Positions 1 through 9,391 of a DNA stretch of 64,000 nucleotides are shown here, in pieces. The stretch is from Lachnospiraceae bacterium AC2031. GTDB taxonomy: Bacteria; Bacillota; Clostridia; Lachnospirales; Lachnospiraceae. The notes under the pieces are model-generated. The model saw only the letters and a program-made list of their open reading frames with translations. It ran no database searches and was not told where the DNA came from. Both the position numbers and the translations under genes were made by a program. The DNA is taken from the NCBI GenBank assembly GCA_000687975.1, contig JIAB01000001.1:434001-498000 (forward strand). The letters run 5' to 3'. The stretch's first letter is position 1, and each line of letters begins with the position of its first letter.

Positions 1-2
1 GC

Positions 3-809
3 TATCCTAAAAAACTCGGAGCTGTTGTAGGAAACGAGGATTTGGAAGATTTGTATTACTCTTGTCCAGATGGTCTTTTCTACTATTATACTAATTCCCT
101 AGTAACCTTTGATCTGGAAAAAGACATGTCAGACAGACCAAATGCCTGCACCATGTCAGCAGATGAAGTTAATGAAACTGTTACAAACACATTGAAGGAT
201 ATGGGCCTGGATGTTCCTACTTCCGCAATCGATCCATACATCAATGTACATGATGTTAATATTCCTGAAGGTCAGGAGCCAAAAAGACTGGAAGCTCTCT
301 TCTTCAATAATGACTGCTTAGATTCAGTAAATCTGGATGGCGCTATACGTGATGGATACATGGTGGGAGTTATGGGAAGTCTAAATGGAATCAACATCAT
401 GCAAGATACAGAAAAGATTGATTCCGAAGCCGATCAGTTATCAACTGGAGCATTTTACGTTAATGATTCCGGAGCAATCGGATTAGATGTCACATCAAAA
501 TATATATTCCAGGAAACAGTTACAGAAAACGCAACACTCCTCAGTTTTGATGAGGCTATGGAATCCTTTACCAAGGAAGCAGCTGAGAACTTAACCTCAG
601 AAGATATAGAACGTGCAAACCAAAAAATAGTTAATTTCAATAAGATAAATCTTGTGTACTTCCCTGTTCCTACAGAGAATGCAAATGAATATCTTCTAAC
701 GCCTGCCTGGTCACTTGAAGCACAGAATTCAAATTATCAGACAATAGCTCGTGTTCTTATAAGTGCTACAGATGGTAAATTTATAAAAGTTCTTCATGAT
801 GAAGATTAA
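3..809 (+). CDS. Hypothetical protein, 5' end cut by window edge
   Basis: The reading frame is open back to the first bases of the window, so the N-terminus lies outside it. An in-frame TTG at 42 exists, but nothing resembling a ribosome binding site precedes it. About 268 residues are visible. They are acidic and have no membrane segment. They look like an extracytoplasmic two-lobed domain ending in a strand-rich stretch (YLLTPAWSLEAQN, then ISATDGKFIKVL), as in clostridial lipoprotein or YycH-type extracellular proteins. That resemblance is weak and I do not assign a family. The gene converges on the transglutaminase-like gene with a 5-base gap and no visible hairpin between them. Confidence 0.75.
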   Translation, partial: YPKKLGAVVGNEDLEDLYYSCPDGLFYYYTNSLVTFDLEKDMSDRPNACTMSADEVNETVTNTLKDMGLDVPTSAIDPYINVHDVNIPEGQEPKRLEALFFNNDCLDSVNLDGAIRDGYMVGVMGSLNGINIMQDTEKIDSEADQLSTGAFYVNDSGAIGLDVTSKYIFQETVTENATLLSFDEAMESFTKEAAENLTSEDIERANQKIVNFNKINLVYFPVPTENANEYLLTPAWSLEAQNSNYQTIARVLISATDGKFIKVLHDED

Positions 810-814
810 TTTTA

Positions 815-2185
815 TTATTCTGGATTGAAGTAGAGGGTTATGATCTCATAACCATCTACTCCACTAGTTCCGACCTGATAACATGTTATTCCATCATATG
901 TAAAGATAAAGGACAATGCATCCTCACTGGTATTTGGATATGCAACAGCACACTCTAGTTCATCTCTATTTCCAGCCGCTAGATAATCCTTAACATAGTT
1001 TAGATAATCATCATTTGATTTGAAGTAAATCCCATTCTTTTCATAATAATTCTGGAATGTTGAAGAACACTTTTCCGCATCCTTACTATCCCACTCATGA
1101 TTTTTCTTTAATATTGTATCATCTACATTAAAGTAGGTATGTCCTAGTGCTTGCACATCAGTTCCATATGGATCATCCCATGTTGTATCAAGATTATACC
1201 ATATTCCATCTATCTTCACCTGATTCCACATATGTCCTTCAACAACGGTACCATCAGGAGTAATTATAGCTTCTGTACTTCCAGTTCCATCAGGATTAGT
1301 TGAATCAGCAGCATTATCATTATTTACATCACCAGATATAAGCTTTACATCGATGTCGCATAGATTAAGAAGAAGTGCTGTAGCTCTTGAATAACCTGAG
1401 CAAACTGCTTTTCCATTTACAAGTGCTCCATATGCATAATATTCAGTCATATCATTTGCATCGCTGAAAGAATATTCACAGTTATTTACAATATAGTCAT
1501 GAGCCGCAAGTTCCTTATCATAATCTGTCATTCCTGTAGTAATATATTCATTTAGGAACTTCTCACATACAGTACAAAGCTTCTTCGCTTTATCCTTCCC
1601 TTCAGGTATTTCTTTTCCATTCAGAATCTTCTCAGTTACGTAATATTCATCACATATCTCATAATGATAATTGACTCCTATATAGTAATCTGCCACCTCA
1701 TCAGAACCATTACCCACATGAGTAGTGGATACTGAATATGACATCTGATCTACTCTGCCCATCATAGGATCAACCTTAAGAGCTATGTCCTTCAGATCAT
1801 CCTTACTAAAAGTGCTAGGAACTCTCATATAAACATTATCAGTTTCTCCTGACTCCATGGACTCAATGAGCCTGCCATATATTTCATCCTCAGTTCTGAA
1901 AGTATCTTTTTCAAGTTCTTCCATTACTTTTTTTTCTTGTTCAGCTAGTTCTAATTCTCTTTCTCGGGCCTGTTTTCTTCCTCCAATAAACATTGCAATA
2001 ATAAGAATCCAGAAACCGATAAACACTATCCAAAATTCAATTATCTTCTTTGCGACACCATTTCTTCGGCTATATGTAATATTTCCGTAAGTATTATGAC
2101 TGTTATCATAGGGATTGTAATTATTGCTATAATTATTGTTATAGTTATTCCCATAATTATTATTGTCATTGTTATAGTAATCCAT
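815..2185 (-). CDS. Membrane-anchored transglutaminase-like protein
   Basis: A 456-residue protein. Residues 1-35 are low-complexity Asn/Tyr. One membrane segment follows at about 48-67, then a charged, probably coiled stretch (70-95). The C-terminal part is a transglutaminase-like cysteine protease fold with the full triad visible: Cys262 in VCSGYSRA, His318 in GHMWNQV and Asp333 in LDTTWDDP. In this superfamily the triad usually serves peptide cleavage or cross-linking. Topology would put the catalytic domain outside the cell, which suggests a cell-envelope substrate; the substrate cannot be read from sequence. The start overlaps the end of maf by 14 bases, so the two are probably co-transcribed. 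Confidence 0.85.
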   Translation of the reverse strand: MDYYNNDNNNYGNNYNNNYSNNYNPYDNSHNTYGNITYSRRNGVAKKIIEFWIVFIGFWILIIAMFIGGRKQARERELELAEQEKKVMEELEKDTFRTEDEIYGRLIESMESGETDNVYMRVPSTFSKDDLKDIALKVDPMMGRVDQMSYSVSTTHVGNGSDEVADYYIGVNYHYEICDEYYVTEKILNGKEIPEGKDKAKKLCTVCEKFLNEYITTGMTDYDKELAAHDYIVNNCEYSFSDANDMTEYYAYGALVNGKAVCSGYSRATALLLNLCDIDVKLISGDVNNDNAADSTNPDGTGSTEAIITPDGTVVEGHMWNQVKIDGIWYNLDTTWDDPYGTDVQALGHTYFNVDDTILKKNHEWDSKDAEKCSSTFQNYYEKNGIYFKSNDDYLNYVKDYLAAGNRDELECAVAYPNTSEDALSFIFTYDGITCYQVGTSGVDGYEIITLYFNPE

Positions 2186-2753
2186 ACTGCTTTAACTCCT
2201 GATAAATCCTTGCGACAGGAAGCCCCACCACATTAAAATAATCACCTTTAATACCCTTCACGTATTTGGCAAAATCACCTTGTATTCCATAGGAACCCGC
2301 TTTATCAAACGGGTCACCACTTTTAATATATTCTTCTATCTCAGCATCAGAAATACCGCAAAACTCAACCTCTGTAATCTCACAGAACACTTTTTCCTTT
2401 GAGCTGCTCTTTAAGGCAACTCCTGTCATAACCTTATGAGTTCTTCCTGAAAGGCTTCTCAGCATATCATATGCCACATCCCTATCCTTCGGCTTTCCAA
2501 GTATAACAGAGTCAAGAACAACTATAGTATCAGCTCCGATTACCAGAAGGTTTTCCTTGTCAGAAAAACGACTATATACTTCAGAAGCTTTAGCTCTTGC
2601 AAGATTTTGAACTATCTCCTCTGGTGTATTTCCAACCTGAACCTCATCCCCTTCTGCGGGAACAATAGTGAACCTGTTTGTTATATGGCCTAGCAACTCC
2701 TTACGTCTTGGAGATTTTGAAGCAAGTATAATCTCCGAATAATCCTGAATCAT
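2172..2753 (-). CDS. maf: Maf family nucleoside triphosphate pyrophosphatase
   Basis: A 193-residue protein, the normal length for Maf (YhdE type). It starts with the family signature ASKSPRRKELL near residue 11 and carries the catalytic/metal region GADTIVVLDSVILGKP, followed by LSGRTHKVMTG. Family members hydrolyse dTTP/UTP and modified nucleotides to the monophosphate and pyrophosphate, which acts as house-cleaning, and are also linked to septum inhibition in Bacillus. It is cytoplasmic. ATG at 2753. It leads a two-gene unit with the transglutaminase-like gene, overlapping its start by 14 bases. Confidence 0.93.
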   Translation of the reverse strand: MIQDYSEIILASKSPRRKELLGHITNRFTIVPAEGDEVQVGNTPEEIVQNLARAKASEVYSRFSDKENLLVIGADTIVVLDSVILGKPKDRDVAYDMLRSLSGRTHKVMTGVALKSSSKEKVFCEITEVEFCGISDAEIEEYIKSGDPFDKAGSYGIQGDFAKYVKGIKGDYFNVVGLPVARIYQELKQYGLL

Positions 2754-2782
2754 AATTTTCCACCTTTTAACCTAGAGCCTTA

Positions 2783-3145
2783 CTAATATTTTGATACAGG
2801 GCTCTTAAAATATTCTCCCGATTTACGTACCATTTCATCATACTGGTCATACATTCTCTGAACAGAATTTTCCAGCAGATAGTAATGCATGCAATAAGGA
2901 ACCAGCAGCACAAAAAGCATTACGATCAGTGGTATTATCACAATCTCATTAGAAATAACCAAAGCAAGAATGCTCATGACCGTACATATTGCCACTAGCA
3001 CAAAAACTATCAAATGCACCAGTCTTTCATGGGAGAAAAATGCTATCTGATCCAGATGCTTCTTTAAAGCATCGTCCCAGTCAACATCATCCCTCTTAAG
3101 TAATTCATCTATATAATCAAGATATGCTACAATTCTCTTCTTCAT
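2783..3145 (-). CDS. Small two-helix membrane protein, unknown function
   Basis: About 120 residues. A GTG two codons upstream is possible, but the ATG at 3145 has GGAGG seven bases ahead and is preferred. The N-terminal third is charged and soluble. Two hydrophobic segments follow (about residues 44-65 and 68-90), then a charged tail. I do not recognise a family. It lies just upstream of maf on the same strand with a 29-base gap and may share its transcript. Confidence 0.7.
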   Translation of the reverse strand: MKKRIVAYLDYIDELLKRDDVDWDDALKKHLDQIAFFSHERLVHLIVFVLVAICTVMSILALVISNEIVIIPLIVMLFVLLVPYCMHYYLLENSVQRMYDQYDEMVRKSGEYFKSPVSKY

Positions 3146-3188
3146 AAGCACCCCTCCCTATACAACAATAATTATATCAAACTAAACA

Positions 3189-3224
3189 AAAAGTGACAAA
3201 TGGACCAGCCCATCTGCCACTTTT
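3189..3224 (-). terminator. Rho-independent terminator after serine hydrolase
   Basis: On the minus strand an AAAAGTG...CACTTTTT hairpin with an inner ATGG/CCAT pairing runs into a T-rich tail. It ends the serine hydrolase transcript about 10 bases past its stop codon. Confidence 0.7.
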
Positions 3225-3234
3225 AAGAAAACAT

Positions 3235-5208
3235 CTATTGTTCGTAATTTATTGATATTGTTCCACCATCTTCACCGAGGAAAGCAATGTAGCCACCCTT
3301 TGGAAGTGGAATTGAATCGCCGTATCCCTTCATATGACTGCTATAAATGACATCACCAAATTTGTCATATACATAAACTGCACTGTTCTCTGGTCTATCT
3401 AAAGATATAGCTGTATTTGCAAGGCTGTCATCTATATTATACCAGGTTGCATTTTCAGTCCTAAGACTCACTGATTCTACATCCCCAGTTAATGTATCGC
3501 ACTTATCTAATGGTACAAGTGAGCATCCACTCGTAGTGTGAATAATACCAGCCTCATCAACATTTGCATCACAGATATCTCTACTTCTATCTCCCGGTAT
3601 GGTTGAATATGCCTCCGCTGTATCTTCATCTTTGATTCTTAGTATATATGACATTCCTTTGTTCTCTACATAAACATATCCTGTATCATCTATCACATGT
3701 ATTTCTGAAAATGGCATATCATACATATATGAAGAATACTTATCAGTAAAGAGAGCATACATCTTATCTTCTCTATCCTTCCAGGCATTTATCACACTTT
3801 CTGATACCGGATTAATATCCAGCCTTTCTAACGCAATAGATTTGCTTGCTCTATTTATAAGATAAGTATCATTTGAGATCATTTCAACCACAACATAATC
3901 TTTGCCATTTATCTCCTCAAATGCATAGCATTCATAATCTGGATCCACCTTCACATTATCTGTTTCAATATCTCCCGTCACCTTTACAAAACCATTATCA
4001 GTATATTTAAAGTTCATTTCAGTAGTTGTCTCTACTCCGGACTTTACCTGCATATACTTCATATCTGGAAATGTAACTTCATAGATTCCACCAAAATAAC
4101 CAGACACATACCAGCCTTCATACTTTTTATACTCTTCCGGGACCTCAAATTGCAGCTCTACTTCAGGAGAAGTAGGCTCTGTAACCTCTATCCCCTCTTC
4201 TTCCAGAGCAATATTCATAAGAGCTTCCGCCATGGCCTTACTTTCACCGCTGCTGCCACCACTTGTAACTACACATACACTTATCTCTTCATCCGGTGCA
4301 ACAAGCAGTTCCGTGTGCTGAGCCAGAGAGTCTCCACCCTTTGCCACAACCTTAACCCCTGCATCCTCATACATTGGAATATCTGTTTCATCCCAGCCCA
4401 GACCATAAGAAGAATACCTTGTATCAGTTGCCAGGGTATTCATCTCATCCTTGCTTTCTTCTGAAAGGAGTCGTGTATCGCCCTTAAAAAATGTGCTTCC
4501 AAATTCACAGGTATCAGCTGCATTTGAATAAATACCACCCGCTCCAAGACACATTACATATTCATTTCCGTATCGACGGTTATTTGAATACACTTCCGTA
4601 AGATTTTCATTTCCATAAAGATTGAGTGGCGTACCAATTGTTGTCGCACCTATACTACCTGCAATATTCTCTTCAACATAGGTTGTATAATCCTTTCCTG
4701 TTACTCTTTCAACAATGATCATCAGAAGATCAAATCCATCGTTACAGTAACAGGAATATGCACCCGGATCAGCCTTGAGACGCTGCTTAGCCAGACACTC
4801 CAGCACATCCTTCTCTCGAGTTGAAACCGCATCATTTAGAAGAGCATCATTTTTCTCTGTAGTTCCCATAATCCCTGATGTGTGATTCATCAGCATACGG
4901 ACCGTGATATCCTTGTAGCGTTCATCTGCCATCTTGAATTCACTAATATAATCCGTAACCGGAGCATCCAGATCAACCTTGCCCTGATCTACCAGCTGCA
5001 TCACAGCAACCGTCACATATACCTTGCTGACAGAACCTACATTGTAAATAGTACTGTCCACATCCTCATCAGCATCCGTTGCACTCTCCGCTGCATAAAC
5101 CCTTAACCCATCATCATCTGTCTTAAAATCAGTTACAACAGCCATTCCGAGTAAACCTAATGTGCTGATCCCTGCTATTATAAATCCATTCATTATCTTT
5201 CTGTTCAT
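3235..5208 (-). CDS. Secreted serine hydrolase, beta-lactamase/PBP class C fold
   Basis: About 657 residues from the ATG at 5208, which follows AGAGGA seven bases upstream; a TTG two codons earlier is less likely. Residues 1-27 form a signal or anchor segment. The class C beta-lactamase-like domain shows Ser59-x-x-Lys62 (SVSK) and Tyr154-x-Asn156 (YCN); a KGG motif near residue 290 takes the KTG place. The second half (about 340-657) is a strand-rich domain without a clear family. Relatives act as D-Ala-D-Ala or D-amino peptidases or esterases at the cell surface, and few are true beta-lactamases, so antibiotic resistance should not be assumed. It is monocistronic, bounded by a terminator downstream and a long inverted repeat upstream. 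Confidence 0.85.
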   Translation of the reverse strand: MNRKIMNGFIIAGISTLGLLGMAVVTDFKTDDDGLRVYAAESATDADEDVDSTIYNVGSVSKVYVTVAVMQLVDQGKVDLDAPVTDYISEFKMADERYKDITVRMLMNHTSGIMGTTEKNDALLNDAVSTREKDVLECLAKQRLKADPGAYSCYCNDGFDLLMIIVERVTGKDYTTYVEENIAGSIGATTIGTPLNLYGNENLTEVYSNNRRYGNEYVMCLGAGGIYSNAADTCEFGSTFFKGDTRLLSEESKDEMNTLATDTRYSSYGLGWDETDIPMYEDAGVKVVAKGGDSLAQHTELLVAPDEEISVCVVTSGGSSGESKAMAEALMNIALEEEGIEVTEPTSPEVELQFEVPEEYKKYEGWYVSGYFGGIYEVTFPDMKYMQVKSGVETTTEMNFKYTDNGFVKVTGDIETDNVKVDPDYECYAFEEINGKDYVVVEMISNDTYLINRASKSIALERLDINPVSESVINAWKDREDKMYALFTDKYSSYMYDMPFSEIHVIDDTGYVYVENKGMSYILRIKDEDTAEAYSTIPGDRSRDICDANVDEAGIIHTTSGCSLVPLDKCDTLTGDVESVSLRTENATWYNIDDSLANTAISLDRPENSAVYVYDKFGDVIYSSHMKGYGDSIPLPKGGYIAFLGEDGGTISINYEQ

Positions 5209-5260
5209 ATCCAATTCCTCTTAATTCAGATATTATCTTAGTAATTGAAAACTATTATTC

Positions 5261-5436
5261 GCGAGCGAGCAGGCTAACAAAGAGTTTCATATTTACTTTC
5301 GAGACCCTAGAGCAACCTCAGTACTTAGTGATTCACGAACGTAGTGAAGTGAGAACTTAGTACTGCTAGGTTGCGGCCGGAGCGAAAGCGCGTCGAGAAA
5401 GTAAATAATGAAACTCTGTAGCCGTATCTCGCCGCG
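5261..5436. repeat. Long imperfect inverted repeat (about 175 bp)
   Basis: Two arms of roughly 80-90 bases face each other around position 5340. Matching blocks include AGAGTTTCAT with ATTTACTTTC on the left against the reverse complement of 5400-5417, GCAACCT (left about 5312, right complement 5369-5375), and CAGTACT (left 5319-5325, right complement 5359-5365). It fills the gap between the ABC permease stop and the serine hydrolase start. It could be a folded intergenic repeat, a MITE-like element or a large terminator; no T-tract follows the arms. Confidence 0.7.
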
Positions 5437-5440
5437 GCAA

Positions 5441-7975
5441 CTATTCTGTCATCAGCTCTGTAACTGATACCTTCTTAACCTTACCAGCTGAGATATACGC
5501 TGAAACATATACATATCCCACTAGCACGATAGCGGCAGGTATAAGCAGCCAGTATCTTGGATTTGCACCACCACCAAATGCCATAACCTGGAAGTACTCC
5601 GTAAGCGGCACCGCAACAATTACTGCCGCTATCACAGCAGGAATAGCTATAGGCATGATTCTACTTACTATCTGTTTCTTAATATCCCTGGATGTATATC
5701 CCATGGACTTCTCAATACCAAACTCTTTTCTCTGCTTCCTGATAGTTGAATCAACCAGGAAGTTAAGTATTACAGAAATAATGATTGCTACGACTATCGT
5801 CATAACATATGAGAATATTTCACTTAGTCTTGCAATAGCCCCCAGCTGGGATTCAATAAGTGCATCTAAAGAAGTTATTTCCTCAATCCTTAGTTTTGGA
5901 GTTCCACCGGTTATCATCTTGTCACCAATCTTGATTGCATAATTTGCACCGGTAACTCCATATTCAGATTCAAGAACTGCTATCTGTTGCTCAGCCTTCG
6001 CTCTGATCCGATCTTCAAGAGATCCTTCTTTAGATGGTTCTTTCAAAAGATCCTTCGTGCTGCTCCCATATTTATCCTCGATTTTTTTTCTAAACTCATC
6101 TACATCTACACCGTCTTTTAGATAAACATTTGTCAGTCCATGATCATTTAAAGGCTGCATTCTGTTCACTCCATCCTGTGTTATAAGTACTAGATCACCT
6201 AATGTATTTGTATATCCTGTAATAATGTAACTTTTCTCTATTTCTCCTTTTCTCAGAATGATGCTGTCACCTATCTCATAGCCCATACTCTCAGCTATTG
6301 TTCTTTTTAGCACAACCTCGTTATCATGCTCAGGAAGTCTTCCCTTAGTTACAAATATATTCTCAGTCTCTTTAAAATCTTCATATGCAATAGTCTGTAC
6401 TTGTCTTTCAACATTGCCAATAATAGTTGCTTCACTAACACACATATCACTAACTTTTCTTACTTCGTCCATTGAATAAAGCTCTGCGGCTATTTCTTCT
6501 CTGGTTACTCCAGAATTAAATATCAGATACAGATCACCATTTTCATATCCAGAGCAGGAACTAAATGCACTTCCGCTATCACGGAATATATCAGCAACCA
6601 TTAAGCAGAATGCTATGGATAAGCTTGATAAAAGGATACACATAAAGATTCCAATATTTTGTCTTTTATTTCTGATTATATTTCTAAATCCCAGTCTTAA
6701 ATTAATATCAGACCTGGTTTTATCAAGTGAAAGCCTGTTCTTTCCAAAATGATGTGTCTTTATTCCCTTTCTAAATGCAACTACCGGAGGGTATTTCTTT
6801 ATAACTCTCGCTCTTAAAAGGGCTGTAAAAAGCACTACAAGGATTACTGCTACCATTGGAATAACTAATCCAAGTACATCGAAACCGGCACTTCCTTTGT
6901 GTCCTTCAAAGTTCTGAATCAATGCCGTCATAAGTGGATCAGTAAGTATTGTTATAAGTATTCCAAGAACAGCGCCTATAACACCTAAAGTTAGATACTC
7001 ATAAACATATGTAAGCGATATCTCTCCTCCCTTATATCCCAGTGCTTCCAGAACACCTATAGACTCCATCTGATCATCTATATCATTTGTTATCTTATGC
7101 CTTATCATCAAGACCGCTGAAAGAACTACTATTACAGCTATCATCGCTATAACATACATCATAATTTCTATAATGCTGGCCCTATTGTCCGCTTCAATAT
7201 ATTTATCATCAAAGTTATCAAAAAGAGTATTATCCAGAGGCTTTCCTGCTTTTTCTTCAACCTTCTTATCTATTTCATTACTAAACCGTTGAGCATCATT
7301 AAGGCTTTCTATAGTACCTTCTTTAACATCAAACGAAAAACATATCCTTCTTGAAAAATCAATGGAAAGAGTATCATAATCTGCTTCTGAAACTATACAC
7401 TTATAGCTGCGAGTATCATTTGATAAAAGCCCTGACTCATAGAAGCCTGCTATTTGAAACGAATACTCCTTTCCTCCTTTTTCAATGACAAATGTATCAC
7501 CCGACTTATAACCCAGATTCATGTCCACATAATGCGGCATCCATATCGGATGTTCAAATCCTGCTATCTCTTCTTCAGAAAGAGTTGTTTCTTTGGTGAA
7601 ATCAGATATTTTCTTCTCATTTTCCTCTGTTATAAAAGATATATAGAAATTAAAGAGTGAACCATCTTCCTTTTTACAGTTTACAGATGCATTATTATTC
7701 GGATAAAGCATCTCAAGCTTATCTAGATTTGTAATACGTGCGTCCTCTTTGAAAACCTCAGCAAACTCTGTTCTATAGTTATCTTCTAAAAAACTATAAA
7801 TACATGATTTACTCTCAGTTTCCTTAAAGGCCTTATCCAGAATCTCGCCAGCCTTAGTACTATTAATTATTGCAATGTTCATAAAAAGAACGCTGACTGC
7901 AATAAGGAAGATCAGGATAATGGATTCCTTTTTATGCTTTTTTATATTGAACATTGATAATCTTAATATCTTCAT
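5441..7975 (-). CDS. ABC transporter permease, FtsX/MacB type
   Basis: 844 residues. One N-terminal membrane helix (about 18-36) is followed by a large extracytoplasmic domain (40-260), three helices (about 265-390), a cytosolic linker, one helix (about 440-460), a second extracytoplasmic domain (470-710) and three C-terminal helices (about 720-840). This duplicated FtsX layout is typical of peptide or antibiotic exporters of the MacB/YtrF class. RBS AGAGG precedes the ATG. It is translated after the ATPase gene with a 21-base gap, and the two should form one complex. The substrate is unknown. A two-component system starts 2.5 kb upstream on the same strand and may control it. Confidence 0.88.
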   Translation of the reverse strand: MKILRLSMFNIKKHKKESIILIFLIAVSVLFMNIAIINSTKAGEILDKAFKETESKSCIYSFLEDNYRTEFAEVFKEDARITNLDKLEMLYPNNNASVNCKKEDGSLFNFYISFITEENEKKISDFTKETTLSEEEIAGFEHPIWMPHYVDMNLGYKSGDTFVIEKGGKEYSFQIAGFYESGLLSNDTRSYKCIVSEADYDTLSIDFSRRICFSFDVKEGTIESLNDAQRFSNEIDKKVEEKAGKPLDNTLFDNFDDKYIEADNRASIIEIMMYVIAMIAVIVVLSAVLMIRHKITNDIDDQMESIGVLEALGYKGGEISLTYVYEYLTLGVIGAVLGILITILTDPLMTALIQNFEGHKGSAGFDVLGLVIPMVAVILVVLFTALLRARVIKKYPPVVAFRKGIKTHHFGKNRLSLDKTRSDINLRLGFRNIIRNKRQNIGIFMCILLSSLSIAFCLMVADIFRDSGSAFSSCSGYENGDLYLIFNSGVTREEIAAELYSMDEVRKVSDMCVSEATIIGNVERQVQTIAYEDFKETENIFVTKGRLPEHDNEVVLKRTIAESMGYEIGDSIILRKGEIEKSYIITGYTNTLGDLVLITQDGVNRMQPLNDHGLTNVYLKDGVDVDEFRKKIEDKYGSSTKDLLKEPSKEGSLEDRIRAKAEQQIAVLESEYGVTGANYAIKIGDKMITGGTPKLRIEEITSLDALIESQLGAIARLSEIFSYVMTIVVAIIISVILNFLVDSTIRKQRKEFGIEKSMGYTSRDIKKQIVSRIMPIAIPAVIAAVIVAVPLTEYFQVMAFGGGANPRYWLLIPAAIVLVGYVYVSAYISAGKVKKVSVTELMTE

Positions 7976-7996
7976 AATTTACCTCTTTCTAGGCTT

Positions 7997-8776
7997 CTAC
8001 CATCCCATGTTATCCAAAAATTGCTGGAGACCAGCACGGCGCTGTTTCACATCATCTGTGCCGTATACTGGCATCCTGTAGTCGCCTTCTATTCCACCGT
8101 CCCTAAGGAAGATAACTCTTGTTCCTCGAAGGGCTGTCTTTATGTCGTGAGTTACCATTACGATAGACTGACCGTTCTTATGTATCTCTGAGAAGATATC
8201 AAGCACATCCTGACTGGAAGCTGAGTTAAGCTGTCCTGTTGGCTCGTCTGCGAAGAGAATCTTCGGATCATTGATAACCGCTCTAACTATTCCAACTCTC
8301 TGGGCCTCACCACCTGATAACTGGTTTGGATATTTGTTCCACATTTCAGACTCAATTCCCACCTTCTTAAGCAGGTCCTTGGCCTTTTTAACAAGTTCAG
8401 GTGAATTCTTCTGAACTATGAGAGCACCTGTTAGCACATTATCCAGAATTGTCTGATTCTCAAGAAGGTATACACTCTGAAAAACAAATCCACAATTTCC
8501 TCTACGGAATACTGCCAGCTCATCATTTGAGAAGTCCTGAATCTCTGTCTCATTGAAGAGCACCTTTCCCATAGAAGGCTTATCCATTCCTGAAAGTGCA
8601 TAAAGAAGTGTGGATTTTCCGGAACCTGAAGCTCCCATAATTACTGTGAAGTCGCCTTCGATTATTTCCATATCTAAGTTCTTAATTACATGCTGCTGTC
8701 TGCCACCGTTAGAAAATGACTTGCAAAGCTTTTCTGTTCTAAGAATACTTTTATCGCCTAAATTAGAAGAAACCAT
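7997..8776 (-). CDS. ABC transporter ATP-binding protein, MacB/LolD type
   Basis: About 259 residues from the ATG at 8776, which has AAAGGAAG at good spacing; an in-frame ATG at 8830 has no RBS and was not chosen. Walker A is GASGSGKS, the signature is LSGGEAQRVGIVRA and Walker B is ILFADEPTG, followed by the switch His in MVTHD. It powers the adjacent FtsX-type permease at the inner face of the membrane. This subclass is mechanotransmissive: it moves substrates outside the cell rather than through a pore. Confidence 0.92.
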   Translation of the reverse strand: MVSSNLGDKSILRTEKLCKSFSNGGRQQHVIKNLDMEIIEGDFTVIMGASGSGKSTLLYALSGMDKPSMGKVLFNETEIQDFSNDELAVFRRGNCGFVFQSVYLLENQTILDNVLTGALIVQKNSPELVKKAKDLLKKVGIESEMWNKYPNQLSGGEAQRVGIVRAVINDPKILFADEPTGQLNSASSQDVLDIFSEIHKNGQSIVMVTHDIKTALRGTRVIFLRDGGIEGDYRMPVYGTDDVKQRRAGLQQFLDNMGW

Positions 8777-8906
8777 GTTTACTACTTCCTTTCTTTGATC
8801 AATAACCTTTATCTCAGGTTTTCTCATCATCTGAACGTAGTATACATGGTTTCTTCTCTTATTTCTTTATCGAAGAATTATTAAATTATTATCAAATTAT
8901 TAATTA

Positions 8907-9348
8907 TTATTCAGGAATAATAATACCTCCAAAATACTCTGGATCTCCGTTTTTGTCACTTAATACAAAGCATCGAGTAGAACATACAACATAGGTTCCA
9001 TCTGCTTTTCTGGCACGATAACGAATGGATCTAAGTTCTGGATTTCCGCTTAATACAGCATCGACAGCACTTCTATAAACCTCTTCATCCTCTGGATGTA
9101 TATGGACCTGCCAAAGCCTGTCTGCATGATACATATATTCCGAATCCATATCAAAATCACTTTCCATGTTTGGGATCCGCTATCTTATCTCCCATCTGGA
9201 AAGGAACATATTCAAAATATTCCCCTGTTTCAATATCGACATAATATAGATTATCAAAATGCTTTGCCAAGGTCATGGCAATCTGACCAAAGGCCTCATG
9301 ATCATTTATCATATGCACCACTCCCATAAAACAATAAACATCATACAT
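8907..9348 (-). pseudogene. Frameshifted, truncated PAS protein (diguanylate cyclase remnant)
   Basis: Two overlapping pieces in different frames read as one PAS domain. The first (9348 to 9157) gives AKHFDNLYYVDIETGEYFEY. The second (9167 to 8907) continues with WQVHIHPEDEEVYR, YRARKADGTYVVC and a terminal GGIIIPE. The frames change by one base around 9160. Related clostridial proteins continue with a GGDEF or GGDEF-EAL output domain; here the frame stops right after PAS and no GGDEF follows. A working gene would need both a corrected frame and an output domain. A sequencing error could explain the shift but not the missing output domain. Confidence 0.65.
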
Positions 9349-9391
9349 TCAGTTCTCATCTTACCATATATCAGAACAATTTAATAGTTTT

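Noticed and set aside
3235-5208. Calling the serine hydrolase a beta-lactamase resistance gene
   Set aside because: The KTG motif is KGG, there is a large extra domain, and most relatives are peptidases or esterases.
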